From: Oscillospiraceae bacterium
Lineage (GTDB): Bacteria > Bacillota > Clostridia > Oscillospirales > Oscillospiraceae
Assembly (NCBI GenBank): GCA_017395085.1
Contig: JAFPWF010000020.1
Location: 1-64,000 of the forward strand
Reading direction: 5' to 3'
Length of the DNA: 64,000 bases
Positions 17,383 to 26,148 of this stretch are shown piece after piece. Position 1 is the first letter of the stretch. Every line of letters begins with the position of its first letter. Below the pieces are notes generated by a model. The model searched no databases and was not told where the DNA came from. It saw only the letters and a list, made by a program, of their open reading frames with translations. The position numbers and the translations under genes are program-made.

Positions 17383-18108
17383 TCAGTCGGGAAGGATCCC
17401 GAGGAAGTTGTCGCCGTCTCCGGTGTTGACAACGGAACCGGCCGGGCCGTCGGGAACAATGACCATGGTGTTGCCGCTGCCGCCCACGACAACGGAGTTG
17501 CTGCTGCCGTAAGTGCCGGCGCTGACATACTCGTTCTTCACATAGCCGGCGACGCCGTTGATGATCACTTCGGTCCAGCCGTATTCGGAACCGATGATCT
17601 CAACGGGGGTACCGCTGTCATAGGTACCGAGCAGCCGGGCGCTGGCGCTGGGGCCTGCACGGAAGTTGACGTCATTGCCAATGATATAGCCGCGGACGCT
17701 GTTGGCCGGCTTGTTCACGCTGTCGGGCTTGATGGTCGAGGCAAACGCGGCAGCCGGGGAGTAGTTGTCATTGTTGGCGTTCGCATTGGCCGTTGCCGTC
17801 GGGCTCGGTGAAACGGTGGGCTGTGCGGTCGCGGTGGCGGACGAAGCGTCGGTTCCTTCAGGCGCCGTCACACTGACAGTTGGGGTAACCGAAGGCATCG
17901 GCATGGGCACGGTGGTTACGGCAACCGGTGGGACCGAAACCTCGGGGGTCGGAGTCGGAGTAGGAGAGGGAGGCGCAGTCTCGACGACGACTTCTTTGAC
18001 GGTTTCATCGGTCGTGACTGTAGTAGTCTTCTGCCCGCAGGCCGCAAGCGAAAAAACCAGAACAAGAACCAGCAGGGCAACGCCTGCACGGCGGATGAAA
18101 GTTCTCAT
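17383..18108 (-). CDS. SH3-domain lipoprotein
   Basis: 241 residues. The lipoprotein signal ends in the lipobox LAAC (MRTFIRRAG, then a hydrophobic run). A long low-complexity linker rich in Pro, Thr, Ser and Val (PSPTPTPTPEVSVPP) covers roughly residues 45-150. A bacterial SH3 domain follows: NFRAGPSASARLLGTYDSG, then GWTEVIINGVAGYVKNEYVS. Such domains usually bind cell wall or peptide. It is anchored on the outer face of the membrane. The start at 18108 has AGGAGGAAG upstream and its own promoter at 18169-18197. It is followed by the TIR/Sel1 gene. Confidence 0.85.
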   Translation of the reverse strand: MRTFIRRAGVALLVLVLVFSLAACGQKTTTVTTDETVKEVVVETAPPSPTPTPTPEVSVPPVAVTTVPMPMPSVTPTVSVTAPEGTDASSATATAQPTVSPSPTATANANANNDNYSPAAAFASTIKPDSVNKPANSVRGYIIGNDVNFRAGPSASARLLGTYDSGTPVEIIGSEYGWTEVIINGVAGYVKNEYVSAGTYGSSNSVVVGGSGNTMVIVPDGPAGSVVNTGDGDNFLGILPD

Positions 18109-18168
18109 GGCTTCCTCCTGAAATGGAAAGAATGGGGACGTGGAATTCCTATATTCCCGGTACCGTAC

Positions 18169-18197
18169 AGTATACGAGTTTTGCTCGAAATCGTCAA
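18169..18197 (-). promoter_or_regulatory. Promoter of the SH3 lipoprotein / TIR genes
   Basis: On the minus strand TTGACG (18197-18192) and TATACT (18174-18169) are 17 bases apart. Transcription would start near 18162, about 54 bases before the ATG. Confidence 0.75.
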
Positions 18198-18359
18198 GCA
18201 AAAAGCGAAGAAATTCAAAAGAATTGAAGAATTCTTAATACTTTGCCCCCACATTTCCGAAAAATCGGCTTTTCATCGGGAGAAAACTGTGGTACCATAA
18301 ATAGCTGCAAAACAGCCGGCCGCGGGAGAGCGGGCGCTTGGAAACCGGTGGAGGTTCGC

Positions 18360-19268
18360 ATGATGAAACGGCATAAAAAACTGTACAGAGCTGCGCTTTC
18401 GGTCCTGATGCTGATCGCGCTGTTTGCCGGGCTGCCTTCGGCGCCTGCATCTGCCGATGCGGAGATGCGGCGTACGGTCATCGGTGCTGACCTGGACGAA
18501 ACACAGATTGAAACCGTCTACCGCAGCTTCGGCATTGAGCGCGGCACGGTGCCGGAACTCCGCCTGACGAATGCCGAGGAGCGCGCCGCGCTGGCGGGTT
18601 CTCTGGACGAAGCCGTCATCGGCACGCGGGCAATCTCCTGCGTGTACTTTGAGCTTCTGCCGGAAGGGAGCGGACTGCTTGTCCGCACTGAGAATATCAG
18701 TTTCTGCACAGCCGAGATGTACCGCAACTCCCTGCGTACCGCCGGCATCAACGATGCAAAGCTGATCGTCGCGGCGCCCTTTTCCGTCAGCGGTACGGCG
18801 GCGATGGCCGGCGTATACAAAGCCTACGAGGACATGACTGGCGAGGCCCTGAATACCGAGGCAAAGACCGCCGGCACGCAGGAACTGACCATAACCGGCG
18901 AGCTTGCCGATGAACTCGGCAGCGACGATTCGGCTCAGTCCATCATCGGCGAATTGAAAGCCATGCTGAGCGAGACTGCAGGGATGACGGATGACGAGAT
19001 CCGCGAAACCATCCGCGGGATTGCCGACGAGCATAACGTCCGGCTGACCGAAACGCAGGTGCAGCAGCTGCTGGACCTGTGCCGCGCGCTGGAAAAGCTG
19101 GATCCGGAAAGACTCTCACAGTCGGCCGAAGACGCCAAAAACACTCTGCAGAAGATGGAGGACGCGAAGGAAAAAGTCGGCGGTTTCCTGCAGACGGTAA
19201 AGCGCGCCTTCGAGTCGGTGAAGGGCCTGTTTGAAAAACTGGCGGAACTGACAGGCAGGAAATCATGA
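18360..19268 (+). CDS. Secreted DUF1002 family protein
   Basis: 302 residues. The N-terminal ~32 residues are a signal peptide ending near PASADA. The mature protein opens with TVIGADLDETQIETVYRSFGI, the hallmark of the DUF1002 family, found mainly in spore-forming Firmicutes and of unknown function. The C-terminal third is strongly helical with probable coiled coil (EKLDPERLSQSAEDAKNTLQ and after). The start is taken as the first of two tandem ATGs (18360, 18363) behind GGAGG. The stop overlaps prfA as ATGA, which couples a secreted protein to a translation factor. Confidence 0.85.
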   Translation: MMKRHKKLYRAALSVLMLIALFAGLPSAPASADAEMRRTVIGADLDETQIETVYRSFGIERGTVPELRLTNAEERAALAGSLDEAVIGTRAISCVYFELLPEGSGLLVRTENISFCTAEMYRNSLRTAGINDAKLIVAAPFSVSGTAAMAGVYKAYEDMTGEALNTEAKTAGTQELTITGELADELGSDDSAQSIIGELKAMLSETAGMTDDEIRETIRGIADEHNVRLTETQVQQLLDLCRALEKLDPERLSQSAEDAKNTLQKMEDAKEKVGGFLQTVKRAFESVKGLFEKLAELTGRKS

Positions 19269-20341
19269 ATTATGACCAGCTTCAAAAACTGAAAAGGCAA
19301 TACGAGGAACTGCAGCAACGCCTGCAGGAGCCGGGAACCTGGCAGGACCCTGCCCTGTATGCCCGCCTGCAGAAAGAAACACAGGAACTGGCACCTCTTG
19401 CCGAAGCCTATGCCGCCTGGGAGCAGACAGCTGCAGAACTGCAGAGTCTCGAGGAGATGCGCCAGGATCCCGAATTCCGTGATCTCGCGCAGGAGGAAAT
19501 CCGCAATCTGCAGCAGCGGCGCCTGGCTCAGGAGGAGGAACTGAAGCTCCTGCTTCTGCCGAAGGATCCGAATGACGGAAAGAACGTCATCATGGAAATC
19601 CGAGCGGGAGTCGGCGGCGAGGAGAGTGCTCTTTTTGCGTCCGACCTGTTCCGCATGTACTCCATGTACGCAGAACTCCGGCGCTGGAAAGTCGAGGTCG
19701 TAAACCTCAATGAGACCGAACTCGGAGGAATGAAGGAGATCAGTTTCGTGGTCGAGGGCGAAGGTGCGTGGTCCCGCCTGAAGTTCGAGGCGGGTGGCCA
19801 CCGGGTCCAGCGTGTCCCGGTCACGGAATCGGGCGGGCGCATCCACACTTCGGCGGCCACGGTTGCCGTGCTGCCTCAGGTCGAAGAGGTGGACTTCCGC
19901 CTCGATATGAATGAACTGAGGATCGACACCTTCCGCTCTTCCGGCGCGGGCGGGCAGCATATCAACAAGACGGAAAGCGCCATCCGTGTCACGCATCTGC
20001 CCACCGGCCTGGTGGTCGAGTGTCAGGACGAACGCAGCCAGTATAAAAACAAGGACCGTGCCCTGCAGATTATGCGTGCCAAACTCTACGAGCGCGAGCA
20101 GGAAAAGCAGCAGGCGGCTATCGCAGCCGAGCGAAAGACCCAGATCGGGAGCGGCGACCGCAGCGACCGTGTCCGTACGTACAATTTCCCGCAGAACCGC
20201 GTCACCGACCACCGCCTGACCGGCGAGGTGCGCAGCTTCAATCTCGAGAGTATCATCAACGGAAATCTCGACCCGCTGCTGGATGCGCTAACCGCCATGG
20301 ATCAGGCCCGAAAGCTTGCAGCCGGGGAGGCGAGGGAATGA
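19265..20341 (+). CDS. prfA: Peptide chain release factor 1
   Basis: 358 residues. It reads UAA and UAG stop codons in the ribosome and releases the peptide. The catalytic GGQ is in RSSGAGGQHINKTESAIR. The codon-reading loop RVPVTESGGRIHTS has the PxT tripeptide of RF1, not the SPF of RF2. It overlaps both neighbours by four bases (ATGA at 19265-19268 and again at 20338-20341). prmC, which methylates the GGQ glutamine and usually follows prfA, is not here. Confidence 0.97.
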   Translation: MNYDQLQKLKRQYEELQQRLQEPGTWQDPALYARLQKETQELAPLAEAYAAWEQTAAELQSLEEMRQDPEFRDLAQEEIRNLQQRRLAQEEELKLLLLPKDPNDGKNVIMEIRAGVGGEESALFASDLFRMYSMYAELRRWKVEVVNLNETELGGMKEISFVVEGEGAWSRLKFEAGGHRVQRVPVTESGGRIHTSAATVAVLPQVEEVDFRLDMNELRIDTFRSSGAGGQHINKTESAIRVTHLPTGLVVECQDERSQYKNKDRALQIMRAKLYEREQEKQQAAIAAERKTQIGSGDRSDRVRTYNFPQNRVTDHRLTGEVRSFNLESIINGNLDPLLDALTAMDQARKLAAGEARE

Positions 20342-21573
20342 AAACGCTTCTCATCGGCGGGGACATTACCCTCGCGGCAGAATTGCTCCGGGAAGGCGGC
20401 CTGGTTGCCGTACCGACCGAGACGGTATACGGCCTTGCCGGCAACGGTTTGGATGCTTCCGTGATCGAACGCATTTATGAGGTCAAAGGGCGGCCAGCCG
20501 TGAAGCCGATTTCCCTCATGGTGGCAAATTCCGATGCCATTGCGGACCTCTGTGAGACGGTGCCGCAGGCGGCGAGGGACCTGGCTGAACGATTCTGGCC
20601 GGGTCCGCTGACGCTGGTGCTGAAGGCAAAAGTCCATATCCCGGAGATCCTCCGTGCGGGCGGCGAAACCGTCGGCCTCCGGTGCCCGCGGCAGCAGCAG
20701 ACTCTGCAGCTTCTGCAGGAACTCTCGTTCCCTCTGGCGGTGCCATCGGCAAATCCGTCCGGGCTGCCGAGTCCGAAAACAGCCGGCGAGGTGCTGCGAT
20801 ATTTTGACGGCGCCATTGAGGGCGTCATCGACGGAGGACCGTGCGAACTGGGGCTGGAATCAACCGTTCTGGACCTGAGCAGAACGCCTTACCGCATTCT
20901 GCGGCAGGGCTCGCTCCCGGCGGAAGAGATCACTGACGCCCTGGTCGAAGCCATGCAGATTGTCGGCATTACCGGCGGCAGCGGCAGCGGCAAGACCACG
21001 GTTCTCCAGGAGATGGAAAAGCGCGGCGCACTGATCATAGACGCCGACGCGGTCTATCATGAAATGCTGGAAACCGATGCGTTCCTGCTCTCCGACCTCC
21101 GGGAAGCCTTTCCGTCCGCGGTGAAGGAAACCGGCGTCGACCGCACAGTACTCGGCGGCATTGTCTTTCGCGATCCGGAAGCACTGAAATGCCTGAACAA
21201 CGTCACACACAGCCACATCAGCCGGGAAATCCGTAACCGCCTGCGGGCCTGGGCCATGCAGGGCGGGACGCTGGCCGCCATCGACGCCATCGCGCTGCAC
21301 AGCAGCGGCGCGTCATCCCTCTGTGACTGGACCCTCGCCGTGACGGCTCCCGGAGAAACCCGTATCCGCCGCATCATGGAGCGCGACGGCATCACCCGCG
21401 AAGCCGCGGTGCGCAGAATCTCCGCCCAGCTGCCCAATGAAGCATTTGAACAGCTCTGCGACGCCACGCTCTCCAATGACGGGGACCTTGCGGCACTGCA
21501 GGGACAATTGAACGATATTTTGGAGGAATTATGGAATCATGGAAGAAAACATGAGAGAAAACCTGTTCTTTGA
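20338..21573 (+). CDS. Fusion of threonylcarbamoyl-AMP synthase (TsaC) and dephospho-CoA kinase (CoaE)
   Basis: 411 residues in one uninterrupted frame. Residues 1-205 are a YrdC/Sua5-type domain that makes threonylcarbamoyl-AMP for the t6A base of tRNA. Its marks are VAVPTETVYGLAGNGL, KGRPAVKPISLMV and SANPSGLPSPKTAG. Residues 206-405 are dephospho-CoA kinase, the last step of CoA synthesis. Its P-loop is GITGGSGSGKTT at 209-220, followed by IIDADAVYHEML and RIRRIMERDGI. The junction is MQIVGITGG with Met206, so an internal start could also give free CoaE. The gene overlaps prfA by four bases and the aminopeptidase gene by 35. Confidence 0.9.
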   Translation: MKTLLIGGDITLAAELLREGGLVAVPTETVYGLAGNGLDASVIERIYEVKGRPAVKPISLMVANSDAIADLCETVPQAARDLAERFWPGPLTLVLKAKVHIPEILRAGGETVGLRCPRQQQTLQLLQELSFPLAVPSANPSGLPSPKTAGEVLRYFDGAIEGVIDGGPCELGLESTVLDLSRTPYRILRQGSLPAEEITDALVEAMQIVGITGGSGSGKTTVLQEMEKRGALIIDADAVYHEMLETDAFLLSDLREAFPSAVKETGVDRTVLGGIVFRDPEALKCLNNVTHSHISREIRNRLRAWAMQGGTLAAIDAIALHSSGASSLCDWTLAVTAPGETRIRRIMERDGITREAAVRRISAQLPNEAFEQLCDATLSNDGDLAALQGQLNDILEELWNHGRKHERKPVL

Positions 21574-22921
21574 CCCGAAAAACGGCTACGACCGCATCGA
21601 TACCGATGAGCGCCTCGCTGTCGAGGACTACTGCCGCGGGTACATGGACTTCCTGAACAATGCACGCACGGAGCGCGAAGCGGTCCGTTACGCCATCGCC
21701 GCCGCGAAGGAGAACGGCTTCCGCGAGTTCAAACCCGGTCAGAAACTTCAGCCCGGTGACCGCGTCTGGGTGAATAACCGCGGCAAGGCGCTGATGCTTG
21801 CCGTCATCGGCACCGAATCGCTTGACCACGGCGCAGTCATCGCCGGCGCACACGTCGACGCGCCACGCCTCGACCTGAAGCAGATCCCGCTCTATGAGCA
21901 GGATGAGCTTTGCTACCTGCGCACCCACTATTACGGCGGCATCAAAAAATACCAGTGGGTGACTGTTCCCCTCGAACTGCACGGCGTGGTTGCTCTCAAA
22001 AACGGCGAAGTCGTCGATGTCTGCATCGGCCGCGATCCCGGCGATCCGCGCTTTGTGATCACCGACCTTCTGCCGCATCTGGCCGCCGACCAGATGAAGA
22101 AGACGATGGCCGAAGGCATTACCGGCGAGGGCCTGAATCTGCTCATCGGCAGCGTCCCCTATGCCGACGAAGGCAAGGACCGAGTCAAACTCGCAATTCT
22201 CAGCCTCCTGAACGACTCGTACGGCATCACCGAGGAGGATTTCCTTTCTGCCGAACTGACTGCCGTACCCGCTTATGACGTCAGCGAGATCGGACTTGAC
22301 CGGTCTCTGATCGGCGGCTACGGCCATGACGACCGTGTCTGCGCCTGGGCAGAGCTGCGCGCTCTCTTCGATGTTCAGGTCCCGCGCCGCACCTGCCTTT
22401 GCATCCTCGCCGATAAAGAGGAAACCGGCTCGGACGGCGTCAGCGGCATGCAGAGCGCTGCGTTCGACTGCTTTATGGAAGACCTGTGTGACACACAGGG
22501 CGCGGTTCTGCGCCGCTGCCTGGAGAACAGTTTCTGCCTGTCCGCCGATGTGACGGCCGCTTTCGACCCGCTTTATCCCGAGGTCTCGGAAAAGCGCAGC
22601 GAGTCCAAACTGAATTACGGTATGGCGATCTGCAAATTCACCGGCGCGCGGGGCAAGTCCTCGACCAGCGACGCCTCCGCAGAGATCGTTGCGTATCTCC
22701 GCAGCCTCTTCGACCGTGAGAAGGTCGTTTGGCAGCTGGCAGAAATGGGCAAGGTCGACCAGGGCGGCGGCGGTACCATCGCCAAGTACATGGCCAACCG
22801 CAACATCGACACCATTGATGCTGGCGTCCCGGTGCTGTGTATGCACGCCCCGTTTGAGATCGTCTCAAAGCTCGACTGCTACATGACCTACAAAGGCATC
22901 CTCGCTGCCTACCGCGACTGA
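21539..22921 (+). CDS. M18 family aminopeptidase
   Basis: 460 residues. It removes N-terminal residues, often acidic ones, using two metal ions in the cytosol. Metal ligands can be seen in GAHVDAPRLDLKQ, GHDDRVCAW, DKEETGSDGVSG and the C-terminal MHAPFEIVSKLD. The family name in yeast and bacteria varies (ApeA/ApeB-like), so no symbol is given. The start (MEENMRENLFF) overlaps the 3' end of the TsaC-CoaE gene by 35 bases. An in-frame second Met at residue 5 gives almost the same protein. A bidirectional terminator follows. Confidence 0.93.
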   Translation: MEENMRENLFFDPKNGYDRIDTDERLAVEDYCRGYMDFLNNARTEREAVRYAIAAAKENGFREFKPGQKLQPGDRVWVNNRGKALMLAVIGTESLDHGAVIAGAHVDAPRLDLKQIPLYEQDELCYLRTHYYGGIKKYQWVTVPLELHGVVALKNGEVVDVCIGRDPGDPRFVITDLLPHLAADQMKKTMAEGITGEGLNLLIGSVPYADEGKDRVKLAILSLLNDSYGITEEDFLSAELTAVPAYDVSEIGLDRSLIGGYGHDDRVCAWAELRALFDVQVPRRTCLCILADKEETGSDGVSGMQSAAFDCFMEDLCDTQGAVLRRCLENSFCLSADVTAAFDPLYPEVSEKRSESKLNYGMAICKFTGARGKSSTSDASAEIVAYLRSLFDREKVVWQLAEMGKVDQGGGGTIAKYMANRNIDTIDAGVPVLCMHAPFEIVSKLDCYMTYKGILAAYRD

Positions 22922-22940
22922 TTCCACAGGACAGAGAATG

Positions 22941-22983
22941 AAAAATGAACGGAACGCTCAGTTCAGCGTTCCGTTCATTTTTT
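22941..22983. terminator. Bidirectional terminator between the aminopeptidase gene and recG
   Basis: A perfect 18-bp stem (22941-22958 with 22965-22982) with A-run on one side and T-run on the other serves both strands. It lies inside the last codons of recG, whose stop is at 22958-22960. Confidence 0.92.
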
Positions 22984-25072
22984 CTTCCAGTATCCGGACT
23001 CGGTCGTTCAAGTCGCGGTGTTCCGGCTCCTGCAGCTGAGGGTCCTCTGTCAGCAGGCGCTCAGCGGCTTTCTTGGCGCGTAGCAGGGTCTCGGTTTCTG
23101 CCCCCAGATCTGCCAGGTGCATCTCAGGCAGACCATGCTGCCTCGACCCGAAGAAGTCGCCCGGGCCGCGAAGCCGCAGGTCCTCCTCGGCGATGCGGAA
23201 TCCGTCTGCCGATTCGCACAGCACTTTCATCCTTGCCTGTACGTCGTCCGATTTGTTGTCCGTCACCAGCACGCAGTAGCTCTGATGCTTTCCGCGTCCG
23301 ACACGCCCGCGCAGTTGGTGCAGCTGGCTCAGCCCGAAGCGCTCGGCATTCTCCACCAGCATCAGGGCGGCGTTCGGGATGTCTACGCCCACTTCGATGA
23401 CGGTGGTGGCCACCAGCACATCGGTTTCTCCGCTCAGCATCTTCTGCATGGCGGTGCCCTTTTCGGCAGGCTTCATGCGGCCGTGAAGACAGTCGATGCG
23501 CAGTTCCGGCAGTTCTCCGCGGAGCTTCTGGGCATATTCCACAGCCGAGAGCAGGTTCTGCTCAGCGCCGTCCGCCGCCTGAAAGCCAGGCTCGCCATCA
23601 GAACCGGGCTCTGCCTCCTCCTCGACCTTCGGGCACACCACAAAGACCTGCCTGCCCTCCCCGCAGAGCTTCCGGATAAAAGCGAGCAGCCGCGTGTGGT
23701 AGCCGCTGTTCACGCAGAAGGTTTCAACCGGCTGCCTTCCGGGAGGCAGTTCGTCCAGAATCGACACGGAGAGATCTCCGTAAATAATCAGCGCCAGCGT
23801 CCTCGGGATCGGCGTAGCGGACATGACGTATACATGCGGCGGCAGCGCTTCCGTTCCCGAACGCGCGAGACGCGCCCTCTGGTCAACGCCGAAGCGGTGC
23901 TGCTCATCTGTTACGGCGAGGGCGAGCCGCGGATATTCCATTCCTTCGCTGAGCAGGGCGTGGGTCCCGACCACCAGGTCCAGTTCGCCGCGCTCCAGTG
24001 CCTCGCGTACCGCCCGCTTTTCCGCTGCGCGCTGGGAACCGGTCAGCAGCGCAATCCGGATCCCGAAGGGCGCCAGAAATTCGGACAGCGTGGCGTAGTG
24101 CTGCTCGGCAAGGATCTCCGTGGGTGCCATGAACAGGGACAGATAGCCGGCCTTGCTGGACTGCCAGATGAGCGCTGCGGCAACCAGCGTTTTGCCGCTT
24201 CCGACGTCGCCCTGCAGCAGACGGTTCATCTGCCGGCCGGAGCTTAGCTCTTCCGCTGCTTCCATGACGGCTTTCCGCTGCGCCGCGGTGGGCGAAAAAG
24301 GGAGCGCCGCATAGAAGGCTTCAAAATCCGCTGCCGGAATCCGGATGCCGTCCTGCGTGCTGCGCTGCCTGCTCCCGAGCGCACAGGAGAGCACGAACAG
24401 TTCCTCAAACACAAAGCGCCGCCGCGCCTGCTCCAGAGCCTGGATACTTTCAGGGAAATGGATGGCCTCGTAGGCGAAGGCGGCGTCCGCAAGCCGGAAC
24501 TCCCTCCGCAGCGCATCCGGCAGCACCTCGGGCAGGCTGCTCAGGCAGCTGTCCAGCCCCTGGCGGACACTCTGGCGCACAAGCTTCTGCTGGAGCCCGC
24601 TGCGCAGCCCGTATACCGGGACGATGCGCCCCGTTACGGAGAGCGGCCCGGAAGCCTCTTCCGGCTCACAGGCCGGGTTCACCATGCTGCGGCGGCTCCC
24701 GTGCACTTCGACCCTGCCGTAGAATCGGTAGCTTCCGCCCCGGTGAATCTGGTTGCGCACATAGGGCTGGTTGAAGTAGGTGATCGTGATCTCACCGCTG
24801 TCGTCATACGCTCGGAAGCGCACCAGATCCAGCCCGCGCCGGATGCGGGATAGCCTCGGCTCATCCCCGCATATGACACAGATCGTGGCGGCCTCACCGT
24901 CTGACAGCAGACCCACGGGCCTTACGGTGCTGCGGTCCTCGTAGCGGCGCGGGAAGTACGAAATCAGGTCAAACAGAGAAAAGACGCCCAGCTTGTTCAA
25001 AGCCTGCGCCCTTTTCTCCCCGATGCCCTTAATCCGGCGGATGTCACCGCGTAAAGAATCGGATGTATTCAT
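22958..25072 (-). CDS. recG: ATP-dependent DNA helicase RecG
   Basis: 704 residues. It reverses stalled replication forks and processes branched DNA. The wedge OB domain lies in the first ~200 residues. Helicase motifs follow: LLQGDVGSGKTLVA (motif I), VTDEQHRFGVDQR (motif II, DEQH), MSATPIPRTLAL (III), and QLRGRVGRGKHQSYC (VI). Length is usual (about 680-700). The last residues EKMNGTLN are encoded by the terminator stem. The start codon lies two bases after the apbE stop, so the genes are adjacent in one transcript with recG first downstream of apbE. Confidence 0.96.
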   Translation of the reverse strand: MNTSDSLRGDIRRIKGIGEKRAQALNKLGVFSLFDLISYFPRRYEDRSTVRPVGLLSDGEAATICVICGDEPRLSRIRRGLDLVRFRAYDDSGEITITYFNQPYVRNQIHRGGSYRFYGRVEVHGSRRSMVNPACEPEEASGPLSVTGRIVPVYGLRSGLQQKLVRQSVRQGLDSCLSSLPEVLPDALRREFRLADAAFAYEAIHFPESIQALEQARRRFVFEELFVLSCALGSRQRSTQDGIRIPAADFEAFYAALPFSPTAAQRKAVMEAAEELSSGRQMNRLLQGDVGSGKTLVAAALIWQSSKAGYLSLFMAPTEILAEQHYATLSEFLAPFGIRIALLTGSQRAAEKRAVREALERGELDLVVGTHALLSEGMEYPRLALAVTDEQHRFGVDQRARLARSGTEALPPHVYVMSATPIPRTLALIIYGDLSVSILDELPPGRQPVETFCVNSGYHTRLLAFIRKLCGEGRQVFVVCPKVEEEAEPGSDGEPGFQAADGAEQNLLSAVEYAQKLRGELPELRIDCLHGRMKPAEKGTAMQKMLSGETDVLVATTVIEVGVDIPNAALMLVENAERFGLSQLHQLRGRVGRGKHQSYCVLVTDNKSDDVQARMKVLCESADGFRIAEEDLRLRGPGDFFGSRQHGLPEMHLADLGAETETLLRAKKAAERLLTEDPQLQEPEHRDLNDRVRILEEKMNGTLN

Positions 25073-25074
25073 GT

Positions 25075-26148
25075 TTATTCCGCGTACCGGACCTTATACG
25101 CAGGCGCCTGCGCATTGGCGACAAAGTTGTCGATCAGTCCTTTGGTGCAGGTGATCCGATGGTCCTTGTTGATGAGAATCATTTCAAATCCGCCGTAGGC
25201 GCGCCAGTAGTTCAGCGCGCGGGATTCGCCCAGCACGAACATCGCGGTCGAAAGCGCGTCGGCCATCGTGCCGTCTTCACAGATGATGGTGACCGAGAGC
25301 AGGCCGTTGCTGGTCGGGCCGGCTGTCTGGGGGTTAATGATGTGGTGATAAGTGTTTCCGTCAAACTCGAAGTAACGCTGGTAGCTGCCGCTGGTAACGA
25401 CCGCCATTTCTCCGACCTGAACGGTACCGACCCAGCCGGAGGTGTTGTTCGGATCCTGAATGGCGACGGTCCAGGGTTTGCCTTCCGGCCTCATCCCGAG
25501 CGTCTGGACGTTGCCGCCCAGGGAAACGATCCCGCTCTCGACCCCGGCCTGGCGCATGGCGGTGATGGCGTTTTCCGCAGCACAGCCCTTGGCGACAGAT
25601 GCGAAGCTGATTTCGACCCGCGGTGGAAAGCTGACCGAATAAGAGCCGGTTGCCGGGTAACTGGTCAGAATCATTTCGTCATAGCCCTTCCGTACCAGCT
25701 GCGCGGAAAGCTCAATGTCTGTCGGCACGTAGTAGCGTCCGTCCACAAAACCCCAGAGCCTGACCACCGGGTAAATGCTGAGGTCCAGCGCTCCGTCGGA
25801 CTGGTCGTAGACTGTTTTCGCGGTGCTGAGCATCTTGGCGATCTGCGGGCTGACCACTACGTTCGCACCGTTTGCATGGTTGATGGCGTAGGTGGTGCTG
25901 GTCGGCAGATCCGGGTCCAGCTGTGCATGCAGGGAATTGATAACGCTTGCGGCGGCATCCAGCCCTTCGGAAGCGTGCTTGCCATAGGCGGTCAGCGTCA
26001 TGATGGTGTCCATGGCAAAGATCTGCTTCTGTTCCATCTTGCTGTCAGAGAAACCGCATGCGCACAGCGTCAGCAGTGCGCCAAGGCAAAGGAGAACGGC
26101 AAGAAAGCGTTTAAACGAGGTCTTTGTGTGATGCATAGAATTCATCAT
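25075..26148 (-). CDS. apbE: FAD:protein FMN transferase, lipoprotein form
   Basis: 357 residues. It attaches FMN to Thr or Ser of exported flavoproteins such as RnfG or NqrC, using FAD, outside the membrane. The signal sequence ends in a lipobox (LTLCAC), so it is anchored. Family motifs are AMDTIMTLTAYG, SFASVAKGCAAE, VSLGGNVQTLG, and HIINPQTAGPTSN with the metal-binding EDGTMADALSTA. It starts 38 bases inside the aldo/keto reductase gene with AAGGA upstream; the tandem ATG at 26145 is equally possible. No Rnf cluster is in the window, so its target is elsewhere. Confidence 0.93.
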   Translation of the reverse strand: MMNSMHHTKTSFKRFLAVLLCLGALLTLCACGFSDSKMEQKQIFAMDTIMTLTAYGKHASEGLDAAASVINSLHAQLDPDLPTSTTYAINHANGANVVVSPQIAKMLSTAKTVYDQSDGALDLSIYPVVRLWGFVDGRYYVPTDIELSAQLVRKGYDEMILTSYPATGSYSVSFPPRVEISFASVAKGCAAENAITAMRQAGVESGIVSLGGNVQTLGMRPEGKPWTVAIQDPNNTSGWVGTVQVGEMAVVTSGSYQRYFEFDGNTYHHIINPQTAGPTSNGLLSVTIICEDGTMADALSTAMFVLGESRALNYWRAYGGFEMILINKDHRITCTKGLIDNFVANAQAPAYKVRYAE

